DNA from: Acorus gramineus
Taxonomy: Eukaryota; Streptophyta; Magnoliopsida; Acorales; Acoraceae
Direction: 5' to 3'
DNA: 64,000 bases
NCBI GenBank assembly: GCA_030737835.1
Contig: CM060853.1
Span: forward strand, 17,976,895-18,040,894
Both the position numbers and the translations under genes were made by a program. Positions 33,938-45,627 of the stretch are shown one piece after another. The notes below the pieces were generated by a model that saw only the letters and a list, made by a program, of their open reading frames with translations, had not been told where the DNA came from and did no database searches. How positions within the stretch are numbered: the first letter of the stretch is position 1; every line of letters starts with the position of its first letter.

Positions 33938-36900
33938 ATGGCGGGAGAGGGAGAGGCAGCAAACCCTAACCCTAACCGAAGGTTCTTCGTTGCGGTGCAT
34001 GTCGGCGCCGGTTTCCATGCCCCCTCCAACGAGAAGTCCTTCCGCCAGGCCATGAAGCGAGCCTGCCTGGCCGCCGCTTCCGTTCTTCGCCTGGTACTCC
34101 CCCTCCCCCCCTCCCCTTGTAGTCATTCGTTTATGAATCAAAGTGTTTGTTCATCTGATTCATCGTTTGTTTTGGGTGATGTTTGTGATCAGAACCCCAG
34201 CGGATGCTTAGATGCTGTTTCAGCAGCCATTCAAGTGTTAGAGGTTTGTAATCTGTTTTAGAACTATTTAGAGATTGTTCAGATGAACTTCTTAGGTCAA
34301 TCATGTCTTAGCGTGTCTGAAGGATATATGTATTGATTTTTATGTCCTAATTCTTGGTGGGACGCATGATGTGCGTACTCTCTGTAAAGTTGGACTGAAA
34401 GAAATTGGTGGAATAGGAGTGGGCATGCATGAGGAGTTCATGCTCATGAGAGACCTCCACACATTACAATGGATTGTTCAACTTCGATGCCATTTTAGGG
34501 AAACGAGTTTATAATCGGGTTTCTATGAGCAAAATATTGTGTTGAGCTTCTGTCCTGGTGTTAGTGTTGTTTTGAAGATAATTTTCTTGAGATTCGTAAG
34601 TTTATTGATTCATCTATATAAAACTTGGGTCATTTTTAGGGCTTATTTCAATTGTTGCATTGAATACAAGAGTTTTTTTCTTTATCATCCGAAGTCTCTT
34701 TAGTATGAAGGTGTAGATGTAGATTGTGGTTAACTGACATTACAAACACCTTTGCTTTCAATTTCTTGTGTGTTCTTGTTTCATTGATTTTTTTTTTTTT
34801 TACTTTCTGAATATATTAAAAGATATTAGCTGCCTTTTGCCACAATTTGTTAAATTTAAGAGTGTAATATATGTCTTGTGTGCTTTGTTTAGGTATTCTT
34901 TTGTTCATGTATTTTACTTAGTTTATAACGTGTTGTAAACTAAGCAAAATATATAAACACAAGAATACATAAATAAAGCACACAAGACATATAGAGAAGA
35001 CAAGTGGCGAGAGATTTCTTATCCATCAATTGTTAATTCTCAATACATTGAAAAACCTTTTATTTATATGCTCAATTACATATCATGGGGTGGAAAGAGT
35101 GGGGGTATAGGAGAGTGGGAAGTTAGGGAAGTGAAGAGAAGGGGTTATGGAGAAAGTGGTGGTGGTTATCCACAATTTTTACAACAAAAAACACGTTTTT
35201 TAAATTTAATATTCAATTTTTTTATTTAGGACACTAACGTGGTTTGCGTTTTTTAAAATTGATGTGATAACGTACGTTTGGAAACATGTTAGATTAAAAA
35301 TTAACTTGATTTTTAAATAAAAAATGATCAACTTAGCCTTACATGGCTGCATTTAGTTACATTAGCGGTTCATACTATTTTTTAAATTATACGCTCATGT
35401 TCATTGAAATACATATTATTACGAATTGAACATGATGCAACCTGCATAATGATTAGAAGTAAAAGAATTACAATTTACGAATTAGCATCATTATATTTGA
35501 ACTTAGGAAATGTTTGATGAAAGGGAGTCCTAGCATTAGATAACGATGTGCAAGCACAGAATTTAAGTTGGCAAATACCTGCATTTACTATGAATGCTTT
35601 CTATTGAATGGGTGGCATCACTATCTTGATAGTTGATATATAGAATTTATATTTCTTAGTTTGTTATTGATTAATATAATTTCTTATGTTTTACAAAAGA
35701 ATAACTTGAATATTGTGTTTTCATTTTATCAGGCTGTAATTATAAATTTATTGCCATTTAGAACTGATCACTGCATTTCTAATAATTTGAAGTGCAATAT
35801 TGATTTAATATTGATTATTGAGCCTTTACTTGTACATATACTCTATACAGCAAGAGTGAGGATGAGAAAACTTAAGTGATATTGTTATATCATGCTGAAG
35901 TATCTCCATTCCCCCCTTTCTCTTTTTTTTTCAACTGATTTTTATTAACCAGAAAAATATTGTGAAGAAATTATTTTTTCTATAGGATGATCCAATCACA
36001 AATGCAGGCCGAGGTTCAAATTTGACAGAGAGAGGTCATGTAGAATGTGATGCCAGTATCATGGATGGCTCTTCTGGAGCATTTGGAGCTGTTGGAGCAG
36101 TCCCAGGTAGTTTGGTGCATGTTCACATTTCATAATCATTGTAATCTACAATAAGTTAAGGTGACTTCTATTCTGATAGAATATTGTTTTATGATTGTGT
36201 TGAGAGCTGAATGATCAGCTCATTTTACTTGTCAACCTTAGGAAATCAGATTTTTTTTTTTTTTATGTATGATAGGTTACTTTATGAAGCTACTATGTTG
36301 TGTAAGGTATCTGTACTCAATCCTTTTTAATTGTAGACAGGTGTGCGGAATGCCATTCAAATTGCTGCTCACTTGGCGAAGGAGCAAATGAAAGGACCTT
36401 CTTTGCTTGGTCGAATACCACCCATGTAATAAAATGTTTTATCATCATTAGCATGAAACTGGTTTTGATTGGTTGGGTTGCGGTGTTGAATTGTTCATTC
36501 ACAAATATATAAGCAATGTGATTAATTTTTGTGCTGCATTTTTTTTTTGTTGGCTTCTTCAAAATTTTAATTGGACACATTGCATCATACTTGGTCTTTT
36601 ATGTCCTATGTTACCTGGAACCTTCATTCTTCAAGGATCACATGCACTTATTATGGCCTTGTATGCTTTCACATCCAGATTTAAAATGAACCTCTCAACA
36701 TATATTTCAAATGGTTTTTCTCCTCATCATTTATTTATTTTTGGCTGGATTTTAAGTATTCATTTCCAATGAGGGAATATGCCTTCTATCCGCCATGTAT
36801 TTTACACATGATTTTTATTTCACTACACTCTAAGCACAATGTTTATTTTTCCAGTTTCTTGGTTGGTCAAGGGGCACGTGAATGGGCGAAGTCTGAAGGC

Positions 36901-39900
36901 ATAATTAAACCAGGAGCTCCTTCAGAGGCTGACATGGTATTTTTTCTGGTTTTGCTTAAACATATAAAATTCTGACAACAGCTAGATACTTGAAATTTTC
37001 TTCTATTTCTAAAAATAATTTGGAATTAGGAAGGATACAGTTTGATATGCTTGTATTTTGAAAACAGTGGTTAGTTACTGAGAGGGCCAAAGCACAATGG
37101 TTGAAATTCAGAGAAATGCTTATTGATGCCAAGAGGAGGAGTGAATCTGCCGCCAAGGATACTCCTTGTCATCATAGTGAAACTGCTAAATTGCAAGAAG
37201 CATCAGGTTTTCTTTTCTTGAACTATGATACACTTGAAATTGTCACTGCTATTCCTGAGATGCATAAATTTTGAAAGAACTCCTATAATAAAGTACGTTT
37301 AGCTTGTTTGGGTGTGCGAGAGACCACTTGGCCATTGCTTGTGCAGAGCTGGGGCCTGTCAAAATAAGGATGAATCAATATTGAAATTCATTTATAAAAA
37401 TAGCCCATGCGGGGACATGGCTAACTTTCAGGAACAAATGTGTCCCCCCCAACCCCCCCTTCCCTCATTTGAGGATAAGTGTGTTATGTTGATGTCGGAG
37501 CAAATGCAAAGAAAGGTGTCGGTGTAGTTGGGGGCCTGGAGGAGCCGAGCAGATTAGGATTTTTTGTTGTATGGAAAATTGTTGGTTAAATTACTAAATC
37601 CTAGGCATTTGGTTTTGGTCTTGGATTCAGTGTTATGACCTATATGATAAGAGCATTGTACCCTTTATCGTATTCAATCAAAAGCAAAGAATTATTTGTG
37701 CCCTTAAGGACTCCTAGATGCTGTTTGGGCCATTTGGCCAACCAGGAACCAAATTATTTTTCGAGGATCACCATGGTACATCAAGAAAATTTGTGACTGG
37801 ATTGAAAAGTTCATCAAAGATGGGGGTTTTCTGTGCGAGAGCTACAGGGTTCCTTTCGTGATGAAGAAGATTCTCATCGAGGGGTATGAGAGTCCTGACA
37901 CTCCCCCAGAGGTGTATACACCTTGTCTGCCTCCTTTGTGTGCGTTTCTATTTCTTTCTTCTCTGATTTTTCATTTTGTTGGCCCTCAAACTATGTACTC
38001 CATTCTATTAATGCAATGGTGGTAGAAAGTCTACCCGTTTCATTTTCAAAAAGGACTCCTAGATGCTGTCTAGTGCGTATTTTTCTCACATTCTCTGGTT
38101 CCCTCTCTGCACACTTCCTGTCTTCTTCGTCTTTGTTCCTTGGTTCTGCCATCATATATCCTATCCCAAGGATTCAAAACAAGATGACGGCAGGCCTCCA
38201 AAAGAGCATTTAACGGTGGCATGTCATTCTGTGTGGGAGATTTTCTCCAGTGTATAACCTGAGGTCAGATGCACTGACAAACGGGAAATGCTCTTTATAT
38301 GTAATGGCATAAAGATCTGGAGTGTTGTCCAATTGATCAGATTCTGGCATTCTGTATTAGGTTGATATTTATTTGGCAATGCGCTCATGTCTAAAGGAAT
38401 ATTTCTGCCATTTAATTTGTGTTTTGCAGTCATCTTATTGTTTCAAATGTACAACATGAAAATAATGACATTAACAACCAAAAAATAATGACATTAAGCT
38501 TGTTTAATAGCATGCATTGGGCTAAAGTTTCTCAAGACAGTTTTCAGAAATCATCTAAATTAAATTTGTAGATTTATTGCCTGTCTAAGTTGAATCATTT
38601 TATTCTTTTGCAGATTGGGGACATCTAAAAAAAATGAATATCATGATTTCTTGGTTTTCTTTTTTCCATGTTTCGGAAGTGACATGCAACAGCTTATTAT
38701 TAATGCATTTTAATCATGGAGATTGTCACTTTTCATTTCAGCAGTAGAAATACAGACCCAAAATGTTACGGAGGAGATCATCAACCTAAGTGAAAAACCG
38801 TGTGAGGAAATTGAGGATTGCCTTATGGATACTGTGGGAGTTGTTTGTATTGATGCCCTTGGATGTGTGGCTTCTGGGGCTTCCAGTGGAGGTATTGCCT
38901 TGAAGGTGAAGTTTCCAATACTTTTACATTTATTTTAAATTTATATTTCCATATATGATGCATGCCTATCATCATATTGCATAACTTTGTGTGTGCCACG
39001 TATGCTATCTCTTTCATATACTCGTGAGCTACTGAGTTGTTTCAGGAATTTATGATATCTTCATATTGATTGGTTCCCTTTGAGCTGTTGATCTTTTTAT
39101 TTTCCAGTCCAATAATTAAGCAGTTGGAACTATTTCAGTGGTTTGTCAGAAACAAGATAAAGGAACTGATTCCATCTTGTCAATTTCTCTTATGATGTCT
39201 TTGTAACTTTTGGATGTATAATATTATGTGGCCTACCATTTCATAGATGCCTACTTGGACTATTAGTTTGTAAATTTGACTCCCTGAGGGCACTAGTTTA
39301 TATGAACCAGAGTAATTATAAGGGTGGGTTCTTGAACCATTAGGCCTGCATAAGTTATCCTACTATTAAATTATGGAAGCTGTAGTGCTTCTGTTTCCCA
39401 TTCTGGAGGATGATAAGCTCAAGACAGTCCATGTACTGGTAGCTGAGTAGCATTTCTTAATATGGACTATATCATAAGAAAAATATGTGGTGTACCAAAT
39501 TTGTAGAAGTCTCTTCTGCATCATTTCCTTGGTGTTGTCAATTCTACAAGCTGATAGTGATCATTAAACTCTTGCACATTCTGTTGTATATTAGCAGAAT
39601 GGTCATTTGTGGACAGAGGCAAAATGAGAAAACATTGATGGCCTCATCAGTGTGGATGTTAAATTCATGTAAAAAAGGTACCTAAACAGCTATTTAAACT
39701 CATTTGAAATTCTACACAATTTAGCATACTACAATTATGATGGTTATAGATTATCATGCACATCTCCAACAATTGTAGCTTTTGAATGCTCAGGCTATTC
39801 CTTTATAGGAAAATGACATGGGTAGTTGTCAAATTGATTGTCCAGGTTGATGGGCGTGTTGGATTGGCTGCAATGTATGGGTCTGGCTGCTGGGCATCAT

Positions 39901-41354
39901 CAAAAGGTCCTTTTGGGAGCCCATGTATAGTTGGGTGTTGTGCAACAGGTGCTGGAGAATATCTAATGAAAGGATTTGCAGCTCGTGAATGTTGTGTGTC
40001 AGCATCATTGTAAGCTTCAACTTCTTAAACCAAGTTATTGAATTGTAAAGGTTTCTTTCGGGGTGTTCTCAAGTGCCACCCGGATAAGCATCTCTCTTTT
40101 TTGAAGTGGGTTGCCTGAGTATCTGGATTTATAAAAAGCTCATTGTAAAAATGATTTCACCGAGAGGTTTCTGGTTACCTCTGGACAACATTGACCACTG
40201 CAACTTTTTATGGTCATACTTTGATGCCACTAAAATTGATGGGTCATGATAATCTGATTAGTCTATTTTTTCTATACCAGAAATTCATTGTAGTTGGATT
40301 TGAATGTTTAGGATTTGAGTTGCACAACTGGTGCATCCTTTCATCAAGGCAAACAGTCTGGCTTAAGTCTATTATAATGTTATGTATTTCTTCAGATCCA
40401 CTTTCTTATTATTGATGTACCAGTTGGATACTTGGGTATTTGATTAAATTTGTCATTTGTTGAAGTACACACAAATGGTTATCTTGCTTGGTATAGGTCA
40501 CAGGCAGGTCCAGCCTCTGCATGCATCAAAGTTTTGCGGTCTGTTATACAGAATAGCAGCCACCATAACAATGACAGAGGTGCTGGGGTGTTGCTTGTGC
40601 AGGCAGATGCTCCAGAGGTAGTGATCATTTTTCAGTTGATGCCCCTTTGAGATGATTTGTGGTGTTTATTTTGCTTTGACTCCATCTTTGCCTCAGCTGA
40701 GCGCGGTCGAGCTGGTCGCTGCATACTCATCAGCATCTTTTGGGATAGGTTACTTTGGCAGCTCTATGAACTACCCCAAGGTAGCTATTTCTGGTCACTT
40801 TCTTCTAGGGTAGTTGTATATATGAGTTAATGTCCATTCATGTGTTTGTATCAACATCACTTCCATTTTTCATTCAGTGGTCATTTAACTCATGGTGTTA
40901 CACGGTGGTTTCTGGATAAAAAAATCTATACATGGGGATACATATTTAATGTGTAGAAGTGAAAGTCAAACATAGAGAACACCAATTTCTAATTCAACCA
41001 TGTTAAGCCCCTAACTTGTGTTGAATTTTTTTTAAGGTATACACTGGTCCAATGAAGAATGTATGAGATCTTCAGCTCAAATTTGTTGTCTCATATCTTG
41101 AAACTGTTGATGATTTTAAGTCTACCCTGTTTTTTTATGTTTTAATTGCTGCCAGTTTTGTCCTGAAAATGAATTGAAGCTTTGAGGAATACTATTGTTC
41201 ATCTCTTGTTGCATGATAATGTAACAAACAAGTTTCTAACTAAACCGGCCTTCATTTCTCGTAGGTATCAGTACTCAGAACTGCAAAACCAGCAAGTAGC
41301 AATATCAACCATTTTGGAGTGAGGATTGATTTGTGCTCTAAAAATTCTCGTTAG
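33938..41354 (+). CDS. Threonine aspartase (taspase 1-like), Ntn-hydrolase asparaginase-2 superfamily (complete, 11 exons)
   Basis: Complete protein of 418 residues, close to human taspase 1 (420). Exons: 33938-34093, 34193-34243, 35986-36106, 36341-36425, 36855-36936, 37068-37206, 38742-38905, 39846-40009, 40497-40617, 40697-40780, 41265-41354 (TAG). Family members are Ntn hydrolases that self-cleave before a threonine, which then becomes the N-terminal nucleophile of the beta subunit. Seen: VHVGAGFH near the N-terminus; [17 protein letters not shown] and [10 protein letters not shown] in the alpha part; the cleavage site MD-TVGVV with Thr242; SGASSGG; YGSGCWA; and SCWA/GAGE-type substrate-loop residues. 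Start: AACCATGGCG is a strong plant context; an upstream in-frame ATG (33896) has a poor context. Introns 2 and 6 carry a hairpin element and a truncated LINE. The plant substrate is unknown. Confidence 0.93.
33961..33977 (+). promoter_or_regulatory. Telo-box-like AAACCCTAACCCTAACC inside first taspase exon
   Basis: Two and a half telomere-type repeats lie in the coding part and translate to NPNPN. In plants the motif AAACCCTA near transcription starts is a known 'telo box' bound by TRB-type proteins. Whether it has a regulatory role here, 24 bp after the start codon, is only an inference. A reverse-orientation TTAGGGTTAGGG also occurs at about 42976-42987. Confidence 0.4.
34869..34992. mobile_element. 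Near-perfect 61-nt-arm hairpin in taspase intron 2
   Basis: Arms 34869-34929 and 34932-34992 are inverted repeats with about 7 mismatches in 61 and only 2 bases between them. The arms share ATATGTCTTGTGTGCTTT and CTTAGTTTA. Transcribed with the gene, it would form one long duplex. It may be a small MITE or a young hairpin-RNA locus. Confidence 0.75.
37726..38050 (+). mobile_element. 5'-truncated LINE (non-LTR retrotransposon) in taspase intron 6
   Basis: The insert is bounded by identical 19-bp target duplications AAGGACTCCTAGATGCTGT (37707-37725 and 38051-38069). It reads in the + direction into a decayed C-terminal frame with [14 protein letters not shown], typical of the end of plant L1-type reverse transcriptases, and finishes with a short A-rich tail. 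Only 325 bp remain, as expected for 5' truncation during target-primed reverse transcription. Confidence 0.8.
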
Positions 41355-42935
41355 GAGAACATTTAGATTATTATGTTCCATGAGCTAGATTTTTTTTTTT
41401 CTCCCACTTTACTCTTTAAATTATCCTGATCATATTTGCATTGAAATTTGGTAGATGCAGCCGAAAAAATCACCCCCAGAAACAACGTTGGGGATGTCTT
41501 ATATACGGTTTCATTTGTGTATATGCACAGTCGGGTGATTTCTGAGGTTGTCTCCAGTTTTTTTGTTTTAATTTCATAGTGACTTTTTTTTTTGGTAGGT
41601 GCAACCCAAATAAAAGGGATAGATACTTTAGCATAGATGCTTGGTCTGATTGTAACCTGAGGTTGTGCTTGAATAGCTTATTATGCCTTCATGATAAAGA
41701 TCACATGTTGTCAATCAAACCCTGATGGAAGGTTGAGGTTGATTTTGCATTGAGAGTTTTTGGTGGCTCCTTTTATCTTCCAATTCATCTTTCCAAGTAT
41801 CTGCTTTATTAGAGATTTCATACACTAGGGTTACGATTAAAGAGTAATTGTATATAATTGTCGATTATAATACTGTACAAACATTTTTTTTATTGATTTA
41901 TTTGTAAATACTTTTGTAAAAAATGGAATACGTGTTTGAATAAATTGACTGTACATGATATGATTTTATATTTCTTTAATATAATGTATATTTACATAGC
42001 CTTTATTCGTATGCTATATATAGTATATTGAGGGCCCCTGGGTTATACCCGTTGGATGCAGTTTAAAAAAATGATTCAGACTTGTGGGATGGTTTAATGA
42101 GCTAGACAGGTTGGCCAAATGTTTCTGGTACTAACAAAGAATTGCCATTGCATAACAGCCAAGAAAAGAGTACTTTGTAACCCATTTTGTAGTATCATAT
42201 GATTTTTTTAAAAAAAAAAAAAAAAAAAAAACTAGTGTGGGTCTCAATTGTTTGTTTGTTTTTTTTTTAAGTATGTATGTTTTTAATGAAAATTAAAATA
42301 TATATTTAGATAAATTAATACATATTTAAAATAATAATAATAATAATGCTTAATATGCTGTACTGGTGTCGGTGGAGTATATATGCTCTGTATAGTTAGG
42401 TGTCGAGCTGTCCTTAAGACTGCAGAAAAATGACGGTAAGACGAACCGTGTCATTTGCCATTATGAACGAAGTCATTAAAACTCAAAAAATCAGAACAAA
42501 TGAAAATTCATGCCACAGTAACCGTGGAATTCTGACAAAAAAGACGAGTGTGACTCGAAAAACATGAATGTGATGAGACATTCATCACGCGGAAAATGAC
42601 GAAAAGAACACGCCGTTTGCCCGTTTGTGAGACGTCACGCAAACACACCCAGACCTTTTTTTTTTCTTTTTTTTTTTTCACCACTTGGTACACGCGCAGA
42701 CGGCCATCGATGGAGGGAAGGACATCATCGTAAATAAGTTCTTATGGAGGGGATTCATGCCAATCACAAGTTACCACCCGCCATGCAGAGAACCGACCCG
42801 GCCGGTTCCTTGTAATCTCCGAATATTATTTACTATTATCATTTCTAATTCAGATTCTTCAAGTAATACCATTTATTATACTTGGATTATTCTTAATCCC
42901 CCAAACATACTGAAGTACCTCATCTTGTAGAGTTG

Positions 42936-42959
42936 TCTCTCTCTCTCTCTCTCTCTCTC
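42936..42959 (+). repeat. (TC)12 microsatellite
   Basis: Perfect dinucleotide tract. Confidence 0.95.
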
Positions 42960-43091
42960 GGTTTTCTATTGGATTAGGGTTAGGGTTTTGGAAGGAGAGG
43001 CCGAGGCTGTACGAGGGTGACTGTTCATGCAGGTTTTCTGGAGGGACAGCCGCTCTGAACAGGTCTTTGAATACCACCTATTCTATTCCTG

Positions 43092-43096
<5 letters not shown>

Positions 43097-43124
<28 letters not shown>
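43097..43124 (+). repeat. (TC)14 microsatellite
   Basis: Perfect dinucleotide tract 137 bp after the first one. Confidence 0.95.
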
Positions 43125-43128
<4 letters not shown>

Positions 43129-43636
43129 TCATTCAATAGTTCATATGGTTTAAAACATTTTTCTAGTCTTTTATAATCAATCACCCATTTTGTTATCAAT
43201 TCTTGGGGTTGTTTAATAACTTTCTCGTCCTTCTTTCGCTGGAACACCTAATAAAATGTTGTTCAATTTCTCTTTTCAATAGAATAGATACCTGGATTCC
43301 TGGGGAAGTCGGATATCTGTGTTATTATCAAAGTGATCCTAGATTTTAATGTAGTTCTCAGAATCAAAATTTGCGTTTTTTTTTTTTTTCCGATGTAAAT
43401 TCTCAAGAGCTCACGTCCACCTTTTATGTAATAATTATAGACTAGAATTATCAAACTGGTTTTAAAATTTTCACTGAAACAAAATTTGTGTTTTCTTTTC
43501 TTTTTTCATGTAAATTCTAAGGAATCCGTGTAGACTTTTTTGGGGGTAAATGTTGATGTTGATCATGAGCTGTTATGTGGGGAAACATTCAAAGTCACAG
43601 ACGTGTAATCTCATTCGGATCCCCTCATTAAAAACA

Positions 43637-45193
43637 AGAGCACGTCTATCCCACATACTATTTTGTCTAATAACACCAACAAAAAAAAATATAAAACACA
43701 TATATAAATTTAATTTGAACATCACTAATTCCACAAACCATTTGACAGTCGATCTATCAACATTCCCGTATAACAATCGACAGTTGGTTTGTTAAACTTT
43801 ATTTAATAAATTCGACAATCACTTTGTCAACCTTTCATTACAACATTCGACAGTCTCCATGTCAATCTTTCTTTACAAACTTCGACAGCAACTTTGTCAA
43901 CCTTCTTATGCAATTTTTGACAATTGATCTATTGACCTAAGAGGGATTGTTCGACCTTCGCAGTGTCGAACCAAATATTTTTTTCAAAAGAAAACTTGAG
44001 ACACATTCGATCACATTCAATGTACATCAAAATATCAATACATTCACATTACATTCAACACTCACATTACAATCATCATATGACTACTAATAAAAACACT
44101 TGAACCAGAAGCAACAATTAATTCTTTCAACCTTCTTGCATTTGCATACAAAACTATTGCAGAAAATCAAAATCAATTAATCCAATCCACATACTGTAAT
44201 CTAAAACTAAAATCCCACATTAAATAGACATTTTTGAAAACTCTGTCTATCTCAAAATCCTCACTCCCTAAGTTTTTCTAAAATCTTACAACTAAATAAC
44301 TAATGTTGTGCGATCATGGACCGTTCGATCGACATTAAAGACCACCAAATTGATGATGATGATTGATTTATAATTTTAATATTTTTTTAATTTGTTAGGA
44401 TTTTACTATATTTATATTTGAATTTTAAATAATGATTTGAATTCGAATTTGAATATTAGTTAGGATTAGATAAGGATGTAGTAATTATTTTTAGATTAGA
44501 TTGGAATAATTAGTTGAGATCTAATCTGTTAAGGATTCTCTTCTATAAATAGGCATGTAAACCATTTCATTATTCAGATTTTGATTAATATAATTTTATT
44601 TTAAAAAAAAATCAATCGGCCAACCCATACAATCTCCTCCCCCAACCGATTACATCACTTTTACAAATTAAAAAAATATTAAAATTATAAATCAATCATC
44701 ATCATCAATTTGATGGTCTTCAATGTCGGTCGAACGGTCCATGATCACGTTACCTCAATAACCATATCTATTAACTCAATCCTCACAAAGTCATAAACAA
44801 TTGATAAGTTTACTTTACATTTAATGTTGAATGTTGTCAAATGTGTCTTAGGTTTTCTTTTGAAAAAATATTCGGTTCGACACTGTTAAGGTCGAAGGTT
44901 GTAAAGGAAAGTTGACAGAGATTCTGTTAAATATTGTAAAGGAAGATTGACATCGAAGGTTATAAAGGAAAGTTGACAGAGATTCTGTTAAATGTTGTAA
45001 AGGAAGATTGACAAGGTAATTGTCGAATTTGTTAAATAAAAGTTGACAGACCAACCGTTTATTGTTCTAAAGGAAAGTTGACAGATAAACGGTCGAATGG
45101 TTGGTGGGATTAATGTTGTTCAAATTAAATTTATAAATATTTTTTTATTTTTTTTTGGTGTTACCAAATGGTTGGTGGGAGTAGACGTGCCCT
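43637..45193. mobile_element. Large foldback element (~1.55 kb) with hierarchical inverted repeats
   Basis: Outer tips AGAGCACGTCTAT (left) and AGGGCACGTCTAC (reverse complement of right) begin long arms. The arms contain repeated CGACAGT / ACTGTCG-like and AACCTTCGA-like motifs in inverted orientation, a shared ATATTTTTTTCAAAAGAAAA segment, and an inner stem at about 44310-44395 paired with 44663-44745 around GATGATGATTGATTTATAATT. The loop (about 44396-44660) has LTR-like features, TATAAATAG and an A-rich stretch, and may be a later insertion. No transposase frame. Confidence 0.7.
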
Positions 45194-45362
45194 AAATAAA
45201 TACAATATGTGTGTATATATATATATATATATTATCCATGGAATTTTGACCCACTTAATACACCACACTGTTATATTAAAAGATAGGGAAGTCATTTAAA
45301 AGGTTTCTTACGTTACATGACCAACAGTGGTCTTTGTTTTGACTTGGAGTCATTTCTTTCAC

Positions 45363-45368
45363 TATAAA
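45363..45368 (+). promoter_or_regulatory. TATA box of RTFL/DVL peptide gene
   Basis: TATAAA in ACTATAAACAG, 82 bp before the start codon and followed by an AC/AG-rich leader. Confidence 0.5.
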
Positions 45369-45424
45369 CAGAACCAACATTTGACTCACACACAGAGAAA
45401 GACAGAGAGAGGCCACCCCCCCAA

Positions 45425-45448
45425 ATGAAGTTTTGGTGGAAACCATGA
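45425..45448 (+). CDS. 7-codon upstream ORF overlapping the RTFL/DVL start codon
   Basis: ATG at 45425 opens seven codons and stops with TGA at 45446-45448; the main ATG is 45445-45447, so the two share ATGA. Such start-stop overlaps allow termination-reinitiation or repress translation of the main frame. Whether the transcript start includes this ATG is not known; the TATA box at 45363 would place it in the leader. Confidence 0.5.
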   Translation: MKFWWKP

Positions 45449-45627
45449 GACTCTTTTGTGCTTCTTCTTCTTCTTCTTCTTCTTCAGCTGTTTCTGCTCG
45501 TTTTTGGAAGAAACCTCGGATAAGGGTAAGGCTGAGGATCAAAGCATTTGAGGAGAAAAGAGTGAGGTTTTACATCATAAGAAGGTGCCTTGTCATGCTG
45601 GCTTGCTGGAGGGATAACTCTGATTAG
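45445..45627 (+). CDS. RTFL/DVL (ROTUNDIFOLIA-like/DEVIL) small polypeptide
   Basis: Intronless frame of 60 residues. Its C-terminal half carries the RTF domain: basic residues then RFYIIRRCLVMLACWRD, matching the conserved FYI-RRC-VML-CW-D pattern of the plant DVL/RTFL family. These are small membrane-associated peptides that limit polar cell proliferation and alter leaf, fruit and trichome shape when over-expressed. The N-terminus has a run of eight serines encoded by a TCT repeat (about 45463-45486), then a short basic region. Family members are often 40-140 residues with a variable N-terminus, so the length fits. The start at 45445 (ACCATGAG) is chosen over the near-cognate upstream codons. 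Convergent with the tetraspanin gene. Confidence 0.9.
   Translation: MRLFCASSSSSSSSAVSARFWKKPRIRVRLRIKAFEEKRVRFYIIRRCLVMLACWRDNSD

Larger units (their letters stand above)
41355..43636. other. Intergenic region downstream of taspase gene
   Basis: Contains taspase 3' flank, an A-run near 42210-42230, and two (TC)n tracts at 42936-42959 and 43097-43124 on either side of a TTAGGGTTAGGG box. The 42.7-43.1 kb part resembles a 5' leader by composition, but no coding exon with family resemblance follows on either strand. Confidence 0.45.

Noticed and set aside
42685-43077. Possible gene start around the (TC)n tracts on either strand
   Set aside because: Leader-like composition but no exon with family resemblance could be joined to it; kept only as intergenic.
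44396-44660. Solo LTR (TG...CA with AATT flanks) in the loop of the large foldback
   Set aside because: The TG, CA and AATT belong to the inverted stem itself, so they do not prove an LTR insertion. Left as a possibility within the foldback entry.
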